64,000 nt of DNA from Leuconostoc gasicomitatum LMG 18811 (GCF_000196855.1 NC_014319.1:1364001-1428000); one strand, 5' to 3'. Counted from the first letter of the stretch, positions 31,591-39,991 are shown. Notes: generated by a model not told the origin, from the sequence alone. Numbers and translations are program-made.

Positions 31591-32598
31591 TTAATTAAGT
31601 GTCGTGCCACGTCGTTCTAAAGTATGCGGTAGTTTAACCTGTGTGAGCTCAATCGTTTCATTATTCATTAGCTTTGTCAGCATTCTCATAGCAACAGCAC
31701 CAATATCATACTTAGGTTGTCCTATTGAAGTGATTTGTGGCCGTGTTATAATCGTAAATTTAGTGTCGTTTGATGTGATAATTTCAAAGTCTTCAGGAAC
31801 TTTTTTACCATGATCACGCAAATAGTTCATGATACCAACTGCAACCTCATCATCATATGTAAGCGCTGCTGTCGCACCCGTAGCCAGAATTTTTTCAGCA
31901 ACCTGAAGGCCTGCCGCATAATCTTGATGCGTTGAAAACAGTAAAGAGTCGTCAAATTCTATTTGCGCTTCCTCAAGTGCCTTTTTATAGCCGACTAAAC
32001 GATGCATGCCGTTAATTGCATGTTCTACTGGTCCGGTCACGATGGCCACACGATCGTGACCATTTTTAATGACCGCTTCCATGGCCTCTTTAATGGCTTC
32101 TACATAGTCAATGTTGACACTTGGTAATTTTTTTTCACTGTCAACAGAGCCTGCCAAAACAACTGGTGCATTGACTCCAGAAATTGTATTAACAACTTCA
32201 TGATCCAGCTCGTTTCCCATGAAAATAATACCATCAACTTGCTTACTTGCCAAATTATTCACAGCCATTGTTTCACGTACTGGATCTTCATCAGTATTTG
32301 TTAACAGCACATCATAATGATACATATTTGCCACGTCATCAATGCCACGCGCTAATTCCGAATAATAAACATCGGTTATGTCTGGCATAACAACACCAAT
32401 TGTCGTTGTTTTTTTCGATGCCAGCCCACGTGCAACAGCATTGGGATGATAACCAAGTTCCTCAATTGCATCTAAAACCTTACGCTTTGTTGAGTCTCGT
32501 ACATTACTATTACCATTAACAACTCGAGAAACTGTTGCTAAAGATACGCCGACACGGTGGGCGACATCATAAATTGTTGCTGAATTTTTTTTCTGCAT
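31591..32598 (-). CDS. ccpA: Catabolite control protein A
   Basis: 335 residues, LacI/GalR family. The helix-turn-helix TIYDVAHRVGVSLATVSRVVNGNSNVRDSTKRKVLDAIEELGYHPN and hinge AVARGLASKKTTTIGVVMPDITDVYYSELARGI match CcpA closely. The core includes the HPr-Ser-P contact region. It is the global carbon catabolite regulator of Firmicutes. AAGG lies 6 nt before the start. It is divergent from pepQ, a typical lactic-acid-bacterium arrangement, with a cre-like site over its own -35. Confidence 0.93.
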   Translation of the reverse strand: MQKKNSATIYDVAHRVGVSLATVSRVVNGNSNVRDSTKRKVLDAIEELGYHPNAVARGLASKKTTTIGVVMPDITDVYYSELARGIDDVANMYHYDVLLTNTDEDPVRETMAVNNLASKQVDGIIFMGNELDHEVVNTISGVNAPVVLAGSVDSEKKLPSVNIDYVEAIKEAMEAVIKNGHDRVAIVTGPVEHAINGMHRLVGYKKALEEAQIEFDDSLLFSTHQDYAAGLQVAEKILATGATAALTYDDEVAVGIMNYLRDHGKKVPEDFEIITSNDTKFTIITRPQITSIGQPKYDIGAVAMRMLTKLMNNETIELTQVKLPHTLERRGTTLN

Positions 32599-32657
32599 AA
32601 TTGACCTTCTTTGTTATTTTTTATTCAATTAAAAATCCTCATAATTGACCCCTTCCT

Positions 32658-32694
32658 ATTATATCAAAAAAAAAGCAAATTGCAAACGCTTACA
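32658..32694 (-). promoter_or_regulatory. ccpA promoter with cre site
   Basis: Minus strand: TTGCAA (32685-32680), a 16-nt spacer, TATAAT (32663-32658). The sequence TGCAAACGCTTACA at 32681-32694 matches the cre consensus TGWAANCGNTNWCA with one mismatch and overlaps the -35. This implies autorepression of ccpA and possible effects on divergent pepQ. Confidence 0.75.
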
Positions 32695-32806
32695 ATGCCA
32701 TTTTTACAAGTTTTCATCATTGGTTTCTGTTTGTTACAAGAAAAGATAATTTTTATTGTAAGTGTTAAAATATACTTAATAAATAATTTAAAAAAGGATC
32801 TATCTT

Positions 32807-33904
32807 ATGAATGAGGAAAAAATAGTAACATTAACAACTTGGCTTGAAGGAAAAGCACTTACTGGCGCTATAATAACTGATTTTCATAGCATTGCCTATT
32901 TATCCGGATTTGAGTCAGATCCTATTGAACGTGTACTGGCACTCGTACTCTTTTCAGGAAAGCCACCTTTTTTATTCGGTCCGGCCTTGGAAGTCAACAG
33001 CATGAAAGAGAGTGGTTGGCGTTTTCAAGCATTTGGTTATGAAGATCACGAAAATCCTTGGGAGAAACTTGTAACTCATATCAAAGATGCAACATCAGGT
33101 CAGTCTTTTGCACTTGAAGCCGATAACCTATCAATTTCACGCTATCATGCGCTACAATCGGCTTATCCATCAGCCTCGTTCAATAGTGATATTACTGATC
33201 AAATTAACCATCTAAGGCTGATTAAAACCCCATCAGAAATTAAGCATATGGTTGCTGCTGGTCATGATGCAGATCGTGCATTTGACATTGGGTTCCGCAC
33301 ATTAACTGAAGGCATCTCAGAATTAGCAGTTGCAGCAAAAATAGAATATGATCTCAAAAAATCTGGCGTCCCTGCCATGAGTTTTGATACATTACTACAA
33401 TTTGGTGATCATGCTGCCGACCCTCATGGCGCCACCTCAACACGTCCCCTACAACAAGGAGATATGGCACTGTTTGATTTAGGTACAATGACAGAAGGCT
33501 ATGCTTCTGACGCCACTCGTACAGTAGCCTTTGGAGATGTCAGCAGCCAGGCTAAAGAAATTCATGCAGTGACACTAGAAGCCCAGCTAGCCGCCCAATC
33601 ACAAGCAAAAATCGGCATGACTGCTAGCGAACTGGATAAAATTGCGCGTGATATCATTATTAAAGCAGGTTATGGTGACTATTTTGTACATCGTCTAGGT
33701 CACGGTCTTGGATCATCTGTTCATGAATTTCCATCAATCATGGCTGGCAATGATCTTATACTACAAGAAGGCATGGTTTTTTCAATTGAACCAGGTATTT
33801 ATATTCCAGGTGTTGCTGGCGTCCGAATTGAAGATTCAGGCTACATGAGCCATGATGGCTTTGTTTCCTATACTCATACATCTAAAGAATTATTAAAATT
33901 TTGA
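32807..33904 (+). CDS. pepQ: Xaa-Pro dipeptidase PepQ
   Basis: 365 residues, M24 'pita-bread' metallopeptidase. An N-terminal creatinase-like domain is followed by the catalytic domain. Metal ligands are visible as Asp in LFDLGTM, Asp in SDATRT, His in HRLGHGLGSSVHEFP, Glu in FSIEPGIY and Glu in RIEDSGY. It hydrolyses X-Pro dipeptides, the last step of proline-peptide use after PepX. AGGA lies 8 nt before the start. It is divergent from ccpA and ends at a strong bidirectional terminator. Confidence 0.93.
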   Translation: MNEEKIVTLTTWLEGKALTGAIITDFHSIAYLSGFESDPIERVLALVLFSGKPPFLFGPALEVNSMKESGWRFQAFGYEDHENPWEKLVTHIKDATSGQSFALEADNLSISRYHALQSAYPSASFNSDITDQINHLRLIKTPSEIKHMVAAGHDADRAFDIGFRTLTEGISELAVAAKIEYDLKKSGVPAMSFDTLLQFGDHAADPHGATSTRPLQQGDMALFDLGTMTEGYASDATRTVAFGDVSSQAKEIHAVTLEAQLAAQSQAKIGMTASELDKIARDIIIKAGYGDYFVHRLGHGLGSSVHEFPSIMAGNDLILQEGMVFSIEPGIYIPGVAGVRIEDSGYMSHDGFVSYTHTSKELLKF

Positions 33905-33915
33905 TTAATCAATAT

Positions 33916-33959
33916 AAAAGATGTCCCTAACTAAAATATTTTAGTTAGGGACATCTTTT
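33916..33959. terminator. Bidirectional terminator pepQ / CPBP gene
   Basis: A near-perfect 21-bp inverted repeat (AAAAGATGTCCC ... GGGACATCTTTT) with a 2-nt loop, flanked by A/T runs, lies between convergent genes. Confidence 0.9.
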
Positions 33960-33962
33960 ATA

Positions 33963-34697
33963 TTACATAGCCTTACTAATTGCCATAATGAGCAGTGGTA
34001 ACATTGTAATAGCATTATTGATAAAATGAATCATGATACTATCTTGTAAGTTACCAGTTTTTTTGTATACCACCGCCAGCACTATACCCATACTCGTATA
34101 AATCAAATAACTCAATAAATCAGCCAGGTTGGTCGGTATCTGGCCCATATGTGGAAAGGCAAATAACAGGCCGGATAAAATAATGCTGGCCCACCACCAT
34201 GATCGGCGAAAAAAATAATTAATGACTAGCCCTCGGAAAATGATTTCTTCAACAATAGGTGCCAAAAAAACCCCATATATAACCACACCAACCATCGTCA
34301 CATTCAAATTTGAAGTTAATTTTTCAATAGCTGTTTGGTTTGCCGTTGTCGAAACACCGGTTAATTTTATTCGTAAAAGATTAATAGTTGTTTCTAAAAC
34401 TATCATGACAAGAAAAGCACCCATAATAAACCAAATATGCTGCCAATATCTTATATTTGGTTTATGGAAAATAGGTTTTATCGTGGTTTTTTTTAACAAG
34501 CGATAAGCGTAATAACCAATTACACCATATATTAAAAACATTAGCAGGACAAAAAATACTTGTCGTGCAACAGAATTTTGTAATGTTGCAATACCTAATA
34601 GTACTGGCGCTATCATGATTAACAAAGTGACAATAATAAAATTTATCATTCTTTGAAAAAAATATTTTGGTTGCGGTTCGTGCGTTAAATCAAGCAA
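33963..34697 (-). CDS. CPBP-family intramembrane protease (CAAX/Abi type)
   Basis: 244 residues with about seven to eight transmembrane helices. Motifs of the CPBP (Rce1-like) family are present: EEIIFRGL (the EExxxR glutamates), FAFPHMG (FxxxH) and the final HFINN histidine. Some lactic-acid-bacterium members give bacteriocin self-immunity; no bacteriocin gene is visible nearby. The start is a TTG with GAGGA about 10 nt upstream; the next candidate (Met at residue 18) would cut the first helix. It lies 2 nt after the small membrane protein gene, so they are probably translated together. Confidence 0.85.
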   Translation of the reverse strand: MLDLTHEPQPKYFFQRMINFIIVTLLIMIAPVLLGIATLQNSVARQVFFVLLMFLIYGVIGYYAYRLLKKTTIKPIFHKPNIRYWQHIWFIMGAFLVMIVLETTINLLRIKLTGVSTTANQTAIEKLTSNLNVTMVGVVIYGVFLAPIVEEIIFRGLVINYFFRRSWWWASIILSGLLFAFPHMGQIPTNLADLLSYLIYTSMGIVLAVVYKKTGNLQDSIMIHFINNAITMLPLLIMAISKAM

Positions 34698-34699
34698 AT

Positions 34700-34906
34700 C
34701 TACTTGTCCTCTTCTTCATTTAAGTATTGCTTACGCGATTGCCAAAAAAGCCAGGTAAATCCAACATTAACCATGACAAATAAAATGATTGTCAAACCAA
34801 TTGTGACACGAGCAGGCCAATGTTGACTATCACTCAGCAAAAAAATGCCTAGAAATAGTATCAGTGTTATCACGCCAAGTATGACACGAGCAAACCAATT
34901 TTTCAT
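34700..34906 (-). CDS. Small two-helix membrane protein, unknown function
   Basis: 68 residues. Two hydrophobic segments (about 6-24 and 34-54) are separated by SDSQHWPAR, with a charged C-terminus (SRKQYLNEEEDK). I do not recognise a family. It is squeezed between the HAD gene (1-nt gap) and the CPBP protease gene (2-nt gap), so it is certainly in the same transcript and may be a partner of the protease. There is no Shine-Dalgarno of its own, which suggests translational coupling. Confidence 0.7.
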   Translation of the reverse strand: MKNWFARVILGVITLILFLGIFLLSDSQHWPARVTIGLTIILFVMVNVGFTWLFWQSRKQYLNEEEDK

Positions 34907-34907
34907 A

Positions 34908-35735
34908 TTAAATCACATAATTCTCAATAAAATCAGCAACTGCCGCATCATTGTTAGTCGTTGTTAATATAACATCAGCAATATCTTTAATTTCTTGTTT
35001 GGCGTTGGCAACAGCAACGCCGACACCTGCTGCTTTAATTTGTGCAGCATCATTTAAATTATCCCCTAAAGCAGCTGTATTAGCATGGTCAATATGTAGT
35101 ATATCTGCCAATTCTAATCCAGTTACACCCTTATCGACCCCTTTAGGATTAAATTCAACATAACGGTTTGAACTAAATGTCAGCAAAACTGATAGCGCTA
35201 ACTCATTTGTTACGTTATCAGCAATTTTTTGCCGTACGGCTGGCTCACTATGTTCAAAAATAACTTTCATAATTGGTTTTTCATTAGCTAAAAAAGTTAA
35301 ATCATCACTCGTTATTTCAGTATATGGTACTTGTCGTTCGCTCATATATTGCTTATCAGCAGGTGAGATGTTATAAATAAATAATTTATCTAATGTGTAA
35401 ATATGTGTATCAACGTCATCTTGAATTTGCCCAAGCTCAAAAATTTTTTTTGCTAAATCAAGCGACATATTGTGCTGGGCAACAACTTCTTCTTTACCAT
35501 CAGGTTCAATAGCAATAATTGCCCCACCATTATATGACACAACATATTGTCTTGCCTGATTTAAACCTAACGTGTTCAACGTTCCAGTAACTGATTTATA
35601 TGACCGCCCAGTATTTGGCACAAAATAACCACCATTTTGCGTAAACTTTTGAATCGCATCAATATTTTTTTGATGGATGGATCCATCATCGTTTAATAGT
35701 GTTTCATCAAGATCGGATAAAATCAACTGAATCAT
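34908..35735 (-). CDS. HAD-superfamily Cof-type phosphatase
   Basis: 275 residues, HAD IIB/Cof hydrolase. Motif I is LILSDLDETLLNDDGSI with the nucleophile Asp, motif II NTGRSYKSV, motif III the lysine in FNPKGVDKG, and motif IV AALGDNLNDAAQIKAAGVGVAVANA. Such enzymes dephosphorylate sugar phosphates, FMN or similar small molecules; the substrate is not readable. It is first in a unit with the small membrane protein and the CPBP protease. Confidence 0.9.
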   Translation of the reverse strand: MIQLILSDLDETLLNDDGSIHQKNIDAIQKFTQNGGYFVPNTGRSYKSVTGTLNTLGLNQARQYVVSYNGGAIIAIEPDGKEEVVAQHNMSLDLAKKIFELGQIQDDVDTHIYTLDKLFIYNISPADKQYMSERQVPYTEITSDDLTFLANEKPIMKVIFEHSEPAVRQKIADNVTNELALSVLLTFSSNRYVEFNPKGVDKGVTGLELADILHIDHANTAALGDNLNDAAQIKAAGVGVAVANAKQEIKDIADVILTTTNNDAAVADFIENYVI

Positions 35736-35784
35736 GTTATTCTCACTTTCGTATTTTGTCTACACTCATTATACCTGAAGACGG

Positions 35785-36306
35785 TCATTTATTGCTAGTT
35801 TGGCCCAGAAAGCGTATTTTTCCACCACACTGACCACAGCAATAATTTTTTTCTTGAAAACGTCGTTTTCGTGTCATATTATGTCCATTTTCACAGCAAT
35901 ATAGCCAAAAACATTGTCTTATTTGTTCCTGTTTTAAAGATGGCGCAAAGCGTGACCCACCCACTTGTGCAAGTAATTTTTTGAAATCTAAATCTTTATG
36001 TTGATATCCTCGTTGTTGTATGTGCAAATGATAATGAACTAATTCATGTTTAACGATACCTTCAAATTCTGGTAAATTAGCCATTTTTAAATTAAATTCC
36101 AAATCATGACTGACCAATAAATAGCGACCCCCGGTCGTTTTTAACCGTGTATTAAATCTTGCAATATGCTTGAATGGCAACCCAAAATATTTTTTTGAAA
36201 TTTGCATGACAAGTACTTGCAGTTCATATTGTGTCATCACATACAGGCAATGCGTCTTATCAGATGTTTCCTGATCATTTTGCTTGATTTGTTCAACGTG
36301 ATTCAT
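35785..36306 (-). CDS. SprT-like zinc metalloprotease-fold protein
   Basis: About 173 residues. The SprT-like core begins MTQYELQVLVMQISKKYFGLPF, with the zinc-binding IVKHELVHYHLH motif, and a C-terminal zinc ribbon carries paired cysteines (CFWLYCC and CCGQCG). The family is YdcK-like; function is not established. The start is uncertain: ATG 36306 sits 5 nt from the upstream stop, while ATG 36237 begins at the conserved N-terminus; neither has a good ribosome binding site. It follows the Met-sulfoxide reductase gene closely and is probably co-transcribed. Confidence 0.82.
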   Translation of the reverse strand: MNHVEQIKQNDQETSDKTHCLYVMTQYELQVLVMQISKKYFGLPFKHIARFNTRLKTTGGRYLLVSHDLEFNLKMANLPEFEGIVKHELVHYHLHIQQRGYQHKDLDFKKLLAQVGGSRFAPSLKQEQIRQCFWLYCCENGHNMTRKRRFQEKNYCCGQCGGKIRFLGQTSNK

Positions 36307-36313
36307 CACCTAG

Positions 36314-36799
36314 CTAAATAGCGTTGACGTACTGTAACAATGTTTGAACAAAATGTTCTAAGTCAGTCTGTTCTTGTTTACCAAATCGACTGAGTTCTGT
36401 TGAATCAATATCCAAAACACCAATTTTTTGACCGTTTGCAGTGGTAATTGGTATCACAATTTCTGCATTTGAATCAACATCACATACAATATGTCCAGAA
36501 AAAGCACGCACATCTGGTACAACAATTGTTTCCTGCGTAGTAAATGCCTTGCCCACAACACCTTTTTCAGGTGTAATCAGAGCAGTGGCTGGTTTGCCTA
36601 AAAACGGCCCTAAAGCTAACGTATTCGTTTCTGAATGATACAAATAAAATCCCGCCCAATTCACTGCAGAAACGTTTTGAAATATAATTGCGGCAGCATT
36701 AGCATAATTAGCAAGAGTATATTCCTCACTAGTTTCACCTTTGATCCACGTGTCTAATAACTGCGAAATTAACGGCGTATTTCTTTGAATTTCTGACAT
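36314..36799 (-). CDS. GAF-domain free methionine-(R)-sulfoxide reductase
   Basis: 161 residues, one GAF domain of the fRMsr (YeaZ-independent YtsP/MsrC-like) type, with AVNWAGFYLYH, LALGPFLGKPA, the catalytic block DVRAFSGHIVCDVDSNAEIVIPI and GVLDIDS. It reduces free methionine-R-sulfoxide. Only one cysteine is present, Cys106 at the catalytic position. The two other cysteines of the E. coli enzyme (the GVCG site and one ten residues later) are Val82 and a non-Cys residue, so recycling must differ. GAGGA lies 7 nt before the start. A terminator-bearing leader precedes it. Confidence 0.87.
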   Translation of the reverse strand: MSEIQRNTPLISQLLDTWIKGETSEEYTLANYANAAAIIFQNVSAVNWAGFYLYHSETNTLALGPFLGKPATALITPEKGVVGKAFTTQETIVVPDVRAFSGHIVCDVDSNAEIVIPITTANGQKIGVLDIDSTELSRFGKQEQTDLEHFVQTLLQYVNAI

Positions 36800-36850
36800 A
36801 TTCTAATCCTCAAATTTTTTCAAGTTTTTGTAGTTGCGCTTCAATTGATT

Positions 36851-37060
36851 AAAAAAACACTTCCGCACAAATATTTCATTTGTACAGAAATGCTAAACAT
36901 GACATAGCGCTAATGATTTAGCATAACCGTTCAATCACAACGCCAACATGTTCATCATTCAGACGGACAGTGCTTTGTTTAAACAACATACTTTTTTGAC
37001 ACAATAGTTTTATTCAATGAACTTTCAAATTAGTATAAACTTATTTTTAGTAAGTGTCAA
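36851..37060 (-). ncRNA. Promoter, ~175-nt leader and terminator upstream of the fRMsr gene (candidate attenuator or sRNA)
   Basis: Minus strand: a consensus promoter TTGACA (37060-37055), 17-nt spacer, TATACT (37037-37032), then about 130 nt. A 15-bp hairpin follows (36892-36858) with a run of seven T. The fRMsr ATG is 52 nt beyond. Inside, GCTAA/TTAGC (36922-36909) competes with ATGCTAAA (36924-36917) pairing to TTTAGCAT (36897-36890), which invades the terminator stem. A 23-codon ORF (36989-36918) ends in the switching segment. No known riboswitch class was recognised. Confidence 0.55.
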
Positions 37061-37078
37061 TTAGGTTGTACCTATCTT

Positions 37079-37327
37079 TTAAATTTGATGTGCCACAATA
37101 TAATCAACAGTTTGTTGCAATGTGATTAAGTTTTCTGAATCTTCGTCTGAAATGCTGATATTAAACATATCTTCAACTTCCAAAATCAATTCAACAAAAT
37201 CAATAGAATCTGCATCAATGTCAGTCAAAAAATTTAAATCAGGTGTAACGGCAGAACGTTTTATATTGAAACGTTCTGCAATCTCGTCAGCCATCATATT
37301 ATAGATTGCTTCTTTTTCCATAGCCAT
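37079..37327 (-). CDS. acpP: Acyl carrier protein
   Basis: 82 residues, a four-helix ACP. The phosphopantetheine serine is Ser41 in DIDADSIDFVELILEVEDMF (canonical DSLD reads DSID). It carries acyl chains for phospholipid synthesis. It lies just downstream of plsX, the same pairing as in many Firmicutes although fabD and fabG are absent here; it may therefore be the phospholipid-dedicated ACP (inference). GGAG lies 8 nt before the start. Confidence 0.93.
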   Translation of the reverse strand: MAMEKEAIYNMMADEIAERFNIKRSAVTPDLNFLTDIDADSIDFVELILEVEDMFNISISDEDSENLITLQQTVDYIVAHQI

Positions 37328-37380
37328 TACTGGTTCTCCAATATTTATTTAATCAATTATCTCAAGTGAATAGTATACCA

Positions 37381-38427
37381 CTAATCAGTGAGTTGTGCAT
37401 GCAGCACTTCTTTACCAGATTGGAGTTCCTCTTTGTGTGCTGTGATATACGTCTGTATATCTAGCACTAATTGATTATCAATCATTGTCTTGATTTGTCC
37501 CATAGTATTAGCCACAGCGTTCGCTTTTGCTGAACCATGTGTCTTAACCACTGGTGCTTTGACGCCCAAAATCACAGCACCACCAGCTTCATTGTAATCC
37601 AACTTTTTTTGAACCTCTCGAAAGGCTGGTTTAAGCAACGCACCGCCGATTTTACCTTTAATACCAGAGGATATAATAGCATTTTTAATTTGTTTCAACA
37701 TCATTAATGCTGTACCTTCTGTTGCTTTCAAAGCGGCATTACCTGAAAAGCCATCAGCAACCACAACATCAGCGGTACCTTCAAGTAATTCACGTGCTTC
37801 GATATTACCAATGAAATTAAATGATGGTGCATTTTTCATTAACATATGTGCTGTTTTATGAATTTCATCACCTTTATCTTCTTCTGCCCCATTATTGAGC
37901 AGTCGAACACGCGGATTTTTGATACCTAAGACATGTGTTGCGTAAAAGCTGCCCAAAATGCCATATTGATATAAATGTGATGGTTTATTTTCTGCATTTG
38001 CGCCTAAATCCATAAACACAAATTGATCATGAGGCCCATCAAAACTTGGCAATGCTGATGCTAGTGCAGGACGATCAACACCTTTGATGCGACCAATCAA
38101 GAAAATTGCACTTGATAATAGCGCACCTGTATTGCCAGCACTAAATAATGCGTCTGCACGGCCTTCTTTAACAGCCATAGCAGCCTGTACCATCGATGAA
38201 TCCTTCTTACGGCGCATCGCCTTCACAGGCTCGTCACCCATCTCTATGACCTCAGTCGTTGGAATCAATTCAATGCGTTCCCAATTTTGGACTAAGGGCT
38301 TAACCTTATTTTCTGTACCATACAGCTGAAATGCAATATCTTTATAGCGATCGCGTGCTTGTTCAATACCTTTAACAATTTCTAGTGGCGCAAAATCACC
38401 ACCCATTGCATCTATTGCTATTTTCAT
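37381..38427 (-). CDS. plsX: Phosphate acyltransferase PlsX
   Basis: 348 residues from MKIAIDAMGGDFAPLEIVKG. The PlsX family pattern includes KDSSMVQAAMAVKEGRADALFSAGNTGALL, RPALASALPS, LDLGANAENKP-like FMDLGANAENKPSHLYQYG and GFSGNAALKATEGTA. It makes acyl-phosphate from acyl-ACP for PlsY. A longer start at 38451 adds eight non-conserved residues; neither site has a good Shine-Dalgarno. A FabT-like palindrome and a 13-codon ORF with a perfect ribosome binding site lie 75-115 nt upstream. Confidence 0.92.
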   Translation of the reverse strand: MKIAIDAMGGDFAPLEIVKGIEQARDRYKDIAFQLYGTENKVKPLVQNWERIELIPTTEVIEMGDEPVKAMRRKKDSSMVQAAMAVKEGRADALFSAGNTGALLSSAIFLIGRIKGVDRPALASALPSFDGPHDQFVFMDLGANAENKPSHLYQYGILGSFYATHVLGIKNPRVRLLNNGAEEDKGDEIHKTAHMLMKNAPSFNFIGNIEARELLEGTADVVVADGFSGNAALKATEGTALMMLKQIKNAIISSGIKGKIGGALLKPAFREVQKKLDYNEAGGAVILGVKAPVVKTHGSAKANAVANTMGQIKTMIDNQLVLDIQTYITAHKEELQSGKEVLHAQLTD

Positions 38428-38477
38428 AATTTTAGAAATGCTTGTCATCATCTAATTAAACAGTTATCATTCTAATT

Positions 38478-38505
38478 TTTGATTACCATTGTTATGATAA
38501 TCAAA
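38478..38505 (-). promoter_or_regulatory. FabT-like inverted repeat upstream of plsX
   Basis: TTTTTGATTA and TAATCAAAAA flank a 12-nt centre. The minus-strand TTTGATTATCATA (38505-38493) differs from the lactic-acid-bacterium FabT box TTTGATTATCAAA at one position. FabT represses fatty-acid and phospholipid genes, so plsX-acpP would be a sensible target. No U-run follows on either strand, arguing against a terminator. Confidence 0.45.
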
Positions 38506-38542
38506 AATAAAGTGTACCGTCTTTATTCATAATGCCAAACAT
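38501..38542 (-). CDS. Possible 13-codon leader ORF upstream of plsX
   Basis: GGAGG, 4 nt, then an ATG at 38542 opens a 13-residue frame (MFGIMNKDGTLYF) that stops within the FabT-like repeat. The ribosome binding site is one of the best in the window, while plsX itself has none. It could be a leader peptide or the remnant of a lost gene. No homolog is known to me. Confidence 0.35.
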   Translation of the reverse strand: MFGIMNKDGTLYF

Positions 38543-38605
38543 ATTTCCTCCGTGTTTAATATTTACCTATTTTATCATTTATATCAATAACATGCTGTTA
38601 ATTTG

Positions 38606-39991
38606 CTACTTATTTTTAGCATGCCTTTTACGTGTCAACAAAAAGATAATCGACATGATAATCAGAAATCCCAAACCAATAAATAGTGGTACTCGTGTAT
38701 CCGGATTGATTACCATGTATACAAGCGTAATCAGCAGCATTATCATGGCAAAGTAATTTGTGTAAGGCGCTAAAGGCATTTTGAACGGATGCTCAACTAG
38801 ATGTTGCTCATTTTCACGTCTAAACTTTATTTGACTCCACAAAATAATGAACCATGGTACCATACCAGGCAATGTACTAGCAGAATACACTAACACGAAA
38901 ATATTTGAGCTACCACGCCAGAAAAAAGGTAATACTGCATTTAGTATGATTCCCAGAAAAATACCACCTGAAATGGCTAAAATTGGTAATGTGGGGACAT
39001 GATGTTTTGATAATCCTAAAAATTTTGGTGGTAATTCTTTATTCAGTGCCAAGGTATACAACATACGACTCGAACTGAAAATACCAGAATTCAGCGCTGA
39101 CATTGCTGCGGTCAACATCACAAAATTAATGATTCCAGCTGCTGCTGTAATACCAACACGTGAAAAAGTTTCCACAAACGGCGAACCGACTTGATCCAAT
39201 TGATTCCATGGATATATTGTAATAATAACGAAAATTGCCCCAATATAAAAAATTAAAATTCGGGCAACAATTGATCTAATTGACGCCACAATTGCATGCT
39301 TTGGATTCTCGGTTTCACCGGCAGTAATACCAATCACTTCGATACCTTGATATGATGTCATAACAATTGATAAGGCAAACATAAATCCTTTAAACCCACC
39401 TGCAAAAAAAGGCCCATGCTGCCAAAGATTAGAAAAACCAATAGGTTGCCAATGATTACCAAAACCAAACAAAATAACCATTAGGCCAAGAACAATCATC
39501 AGAATAATCGTCACAACTTTAATCATGGAAAACCATGATTCCATATTCCCATAAGCTTTGACAGTGGTTAGATTTGCTAACGTTAGCGTTACCAATACAA
39601 CCACTCCTGTTACCCAACTCGGAATTCCAGGAAACCAGAAGTCCAAGTACAAGCCAACTGCAATCGTCTCTGATATGCCAACTGTGAGCCACTGAAATAC
39701 GTTTGCCCAGACTGTTAAATAGCCTGCTAGTGGATGAATGTATTTTGTTGCATAGTTTGCAAAGGATCCGACAGATGGATCAACATACAGCATCTCACCT
39801 AACGCACGCATGACCAGATAAAGCACAAATCCTGCAAGTGCATACGCCAATATAACGGAAACCCCTGTCCACTGAATTGTTGAAGCTGATCCCATAAATA
39901 GACCAACACCGATTGTCCCACCAAGGGCTATCATTTGCATTTGGTGGGACGATAAGTCTCTATTTAATTCTCTGTTTTGTTTTTCTGCCAT
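38606..39991 (-). CDS. AAT-type amino-acid permease (APC superfamily)
   Basis: 461 residues with twelve transmembrane helices. Signatures are RDLSSHQMQMIALGGTIGVGLFMGSASTIQWTGVSVILAYALAG at the N-terminus, ALGEMLYVDPSVGSFANYATKYIHPLAGYLTVW, and SYQGIEVIGITAGETENPKHAI centrally. It belongs to the AAT group (AapA, YtnA, LysP relatives). Substrate is suggested only by the upstream T-box, whose best specifier reading is ACU (threonine); a Ser/Thr-type amino acid is therefore a possible cargo. Confidence 0.87.
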   Translation of the reverse strand: MAEKQNRELNRDLSSHQMQMIALGGTIGVGLFMGSASTIQWTGVSVILAYALAGFVLYLVMRALGEMLYVDPSVGSFANYATKYIHPLAGYLTVWANVFQWLTVGISETIAVGLYLDFWFPGIPSWVTGVVVLVTLTLANLTTVKAYGNMESWFSMIKVVTIILMIVLGLMVILFGFGNHWQPIGFSNLWQHGPFFAGGFKGFMFALSIVMTSYQGIEVIGITAGETENPKHAIVASIRSIVARILIFYIGAIFVIITIYPWNQLDQVGSPFVETFSRVGITAAAGIINFVMLTAAMSALNSGIFSSSRMLYTLALNKELPPKFLGLSKHHVPTLPILAISGGIFLGIILNAVLPFFWRGSSNIFVLVYSASTLPGMVPWFIILWSQIKFRRENEQHLVEHPFKMPLAPYTNYFAMIMLLITLVYMVINPDTRVPLFIGLGFLIIMSIIFLLTRKRHAKNK

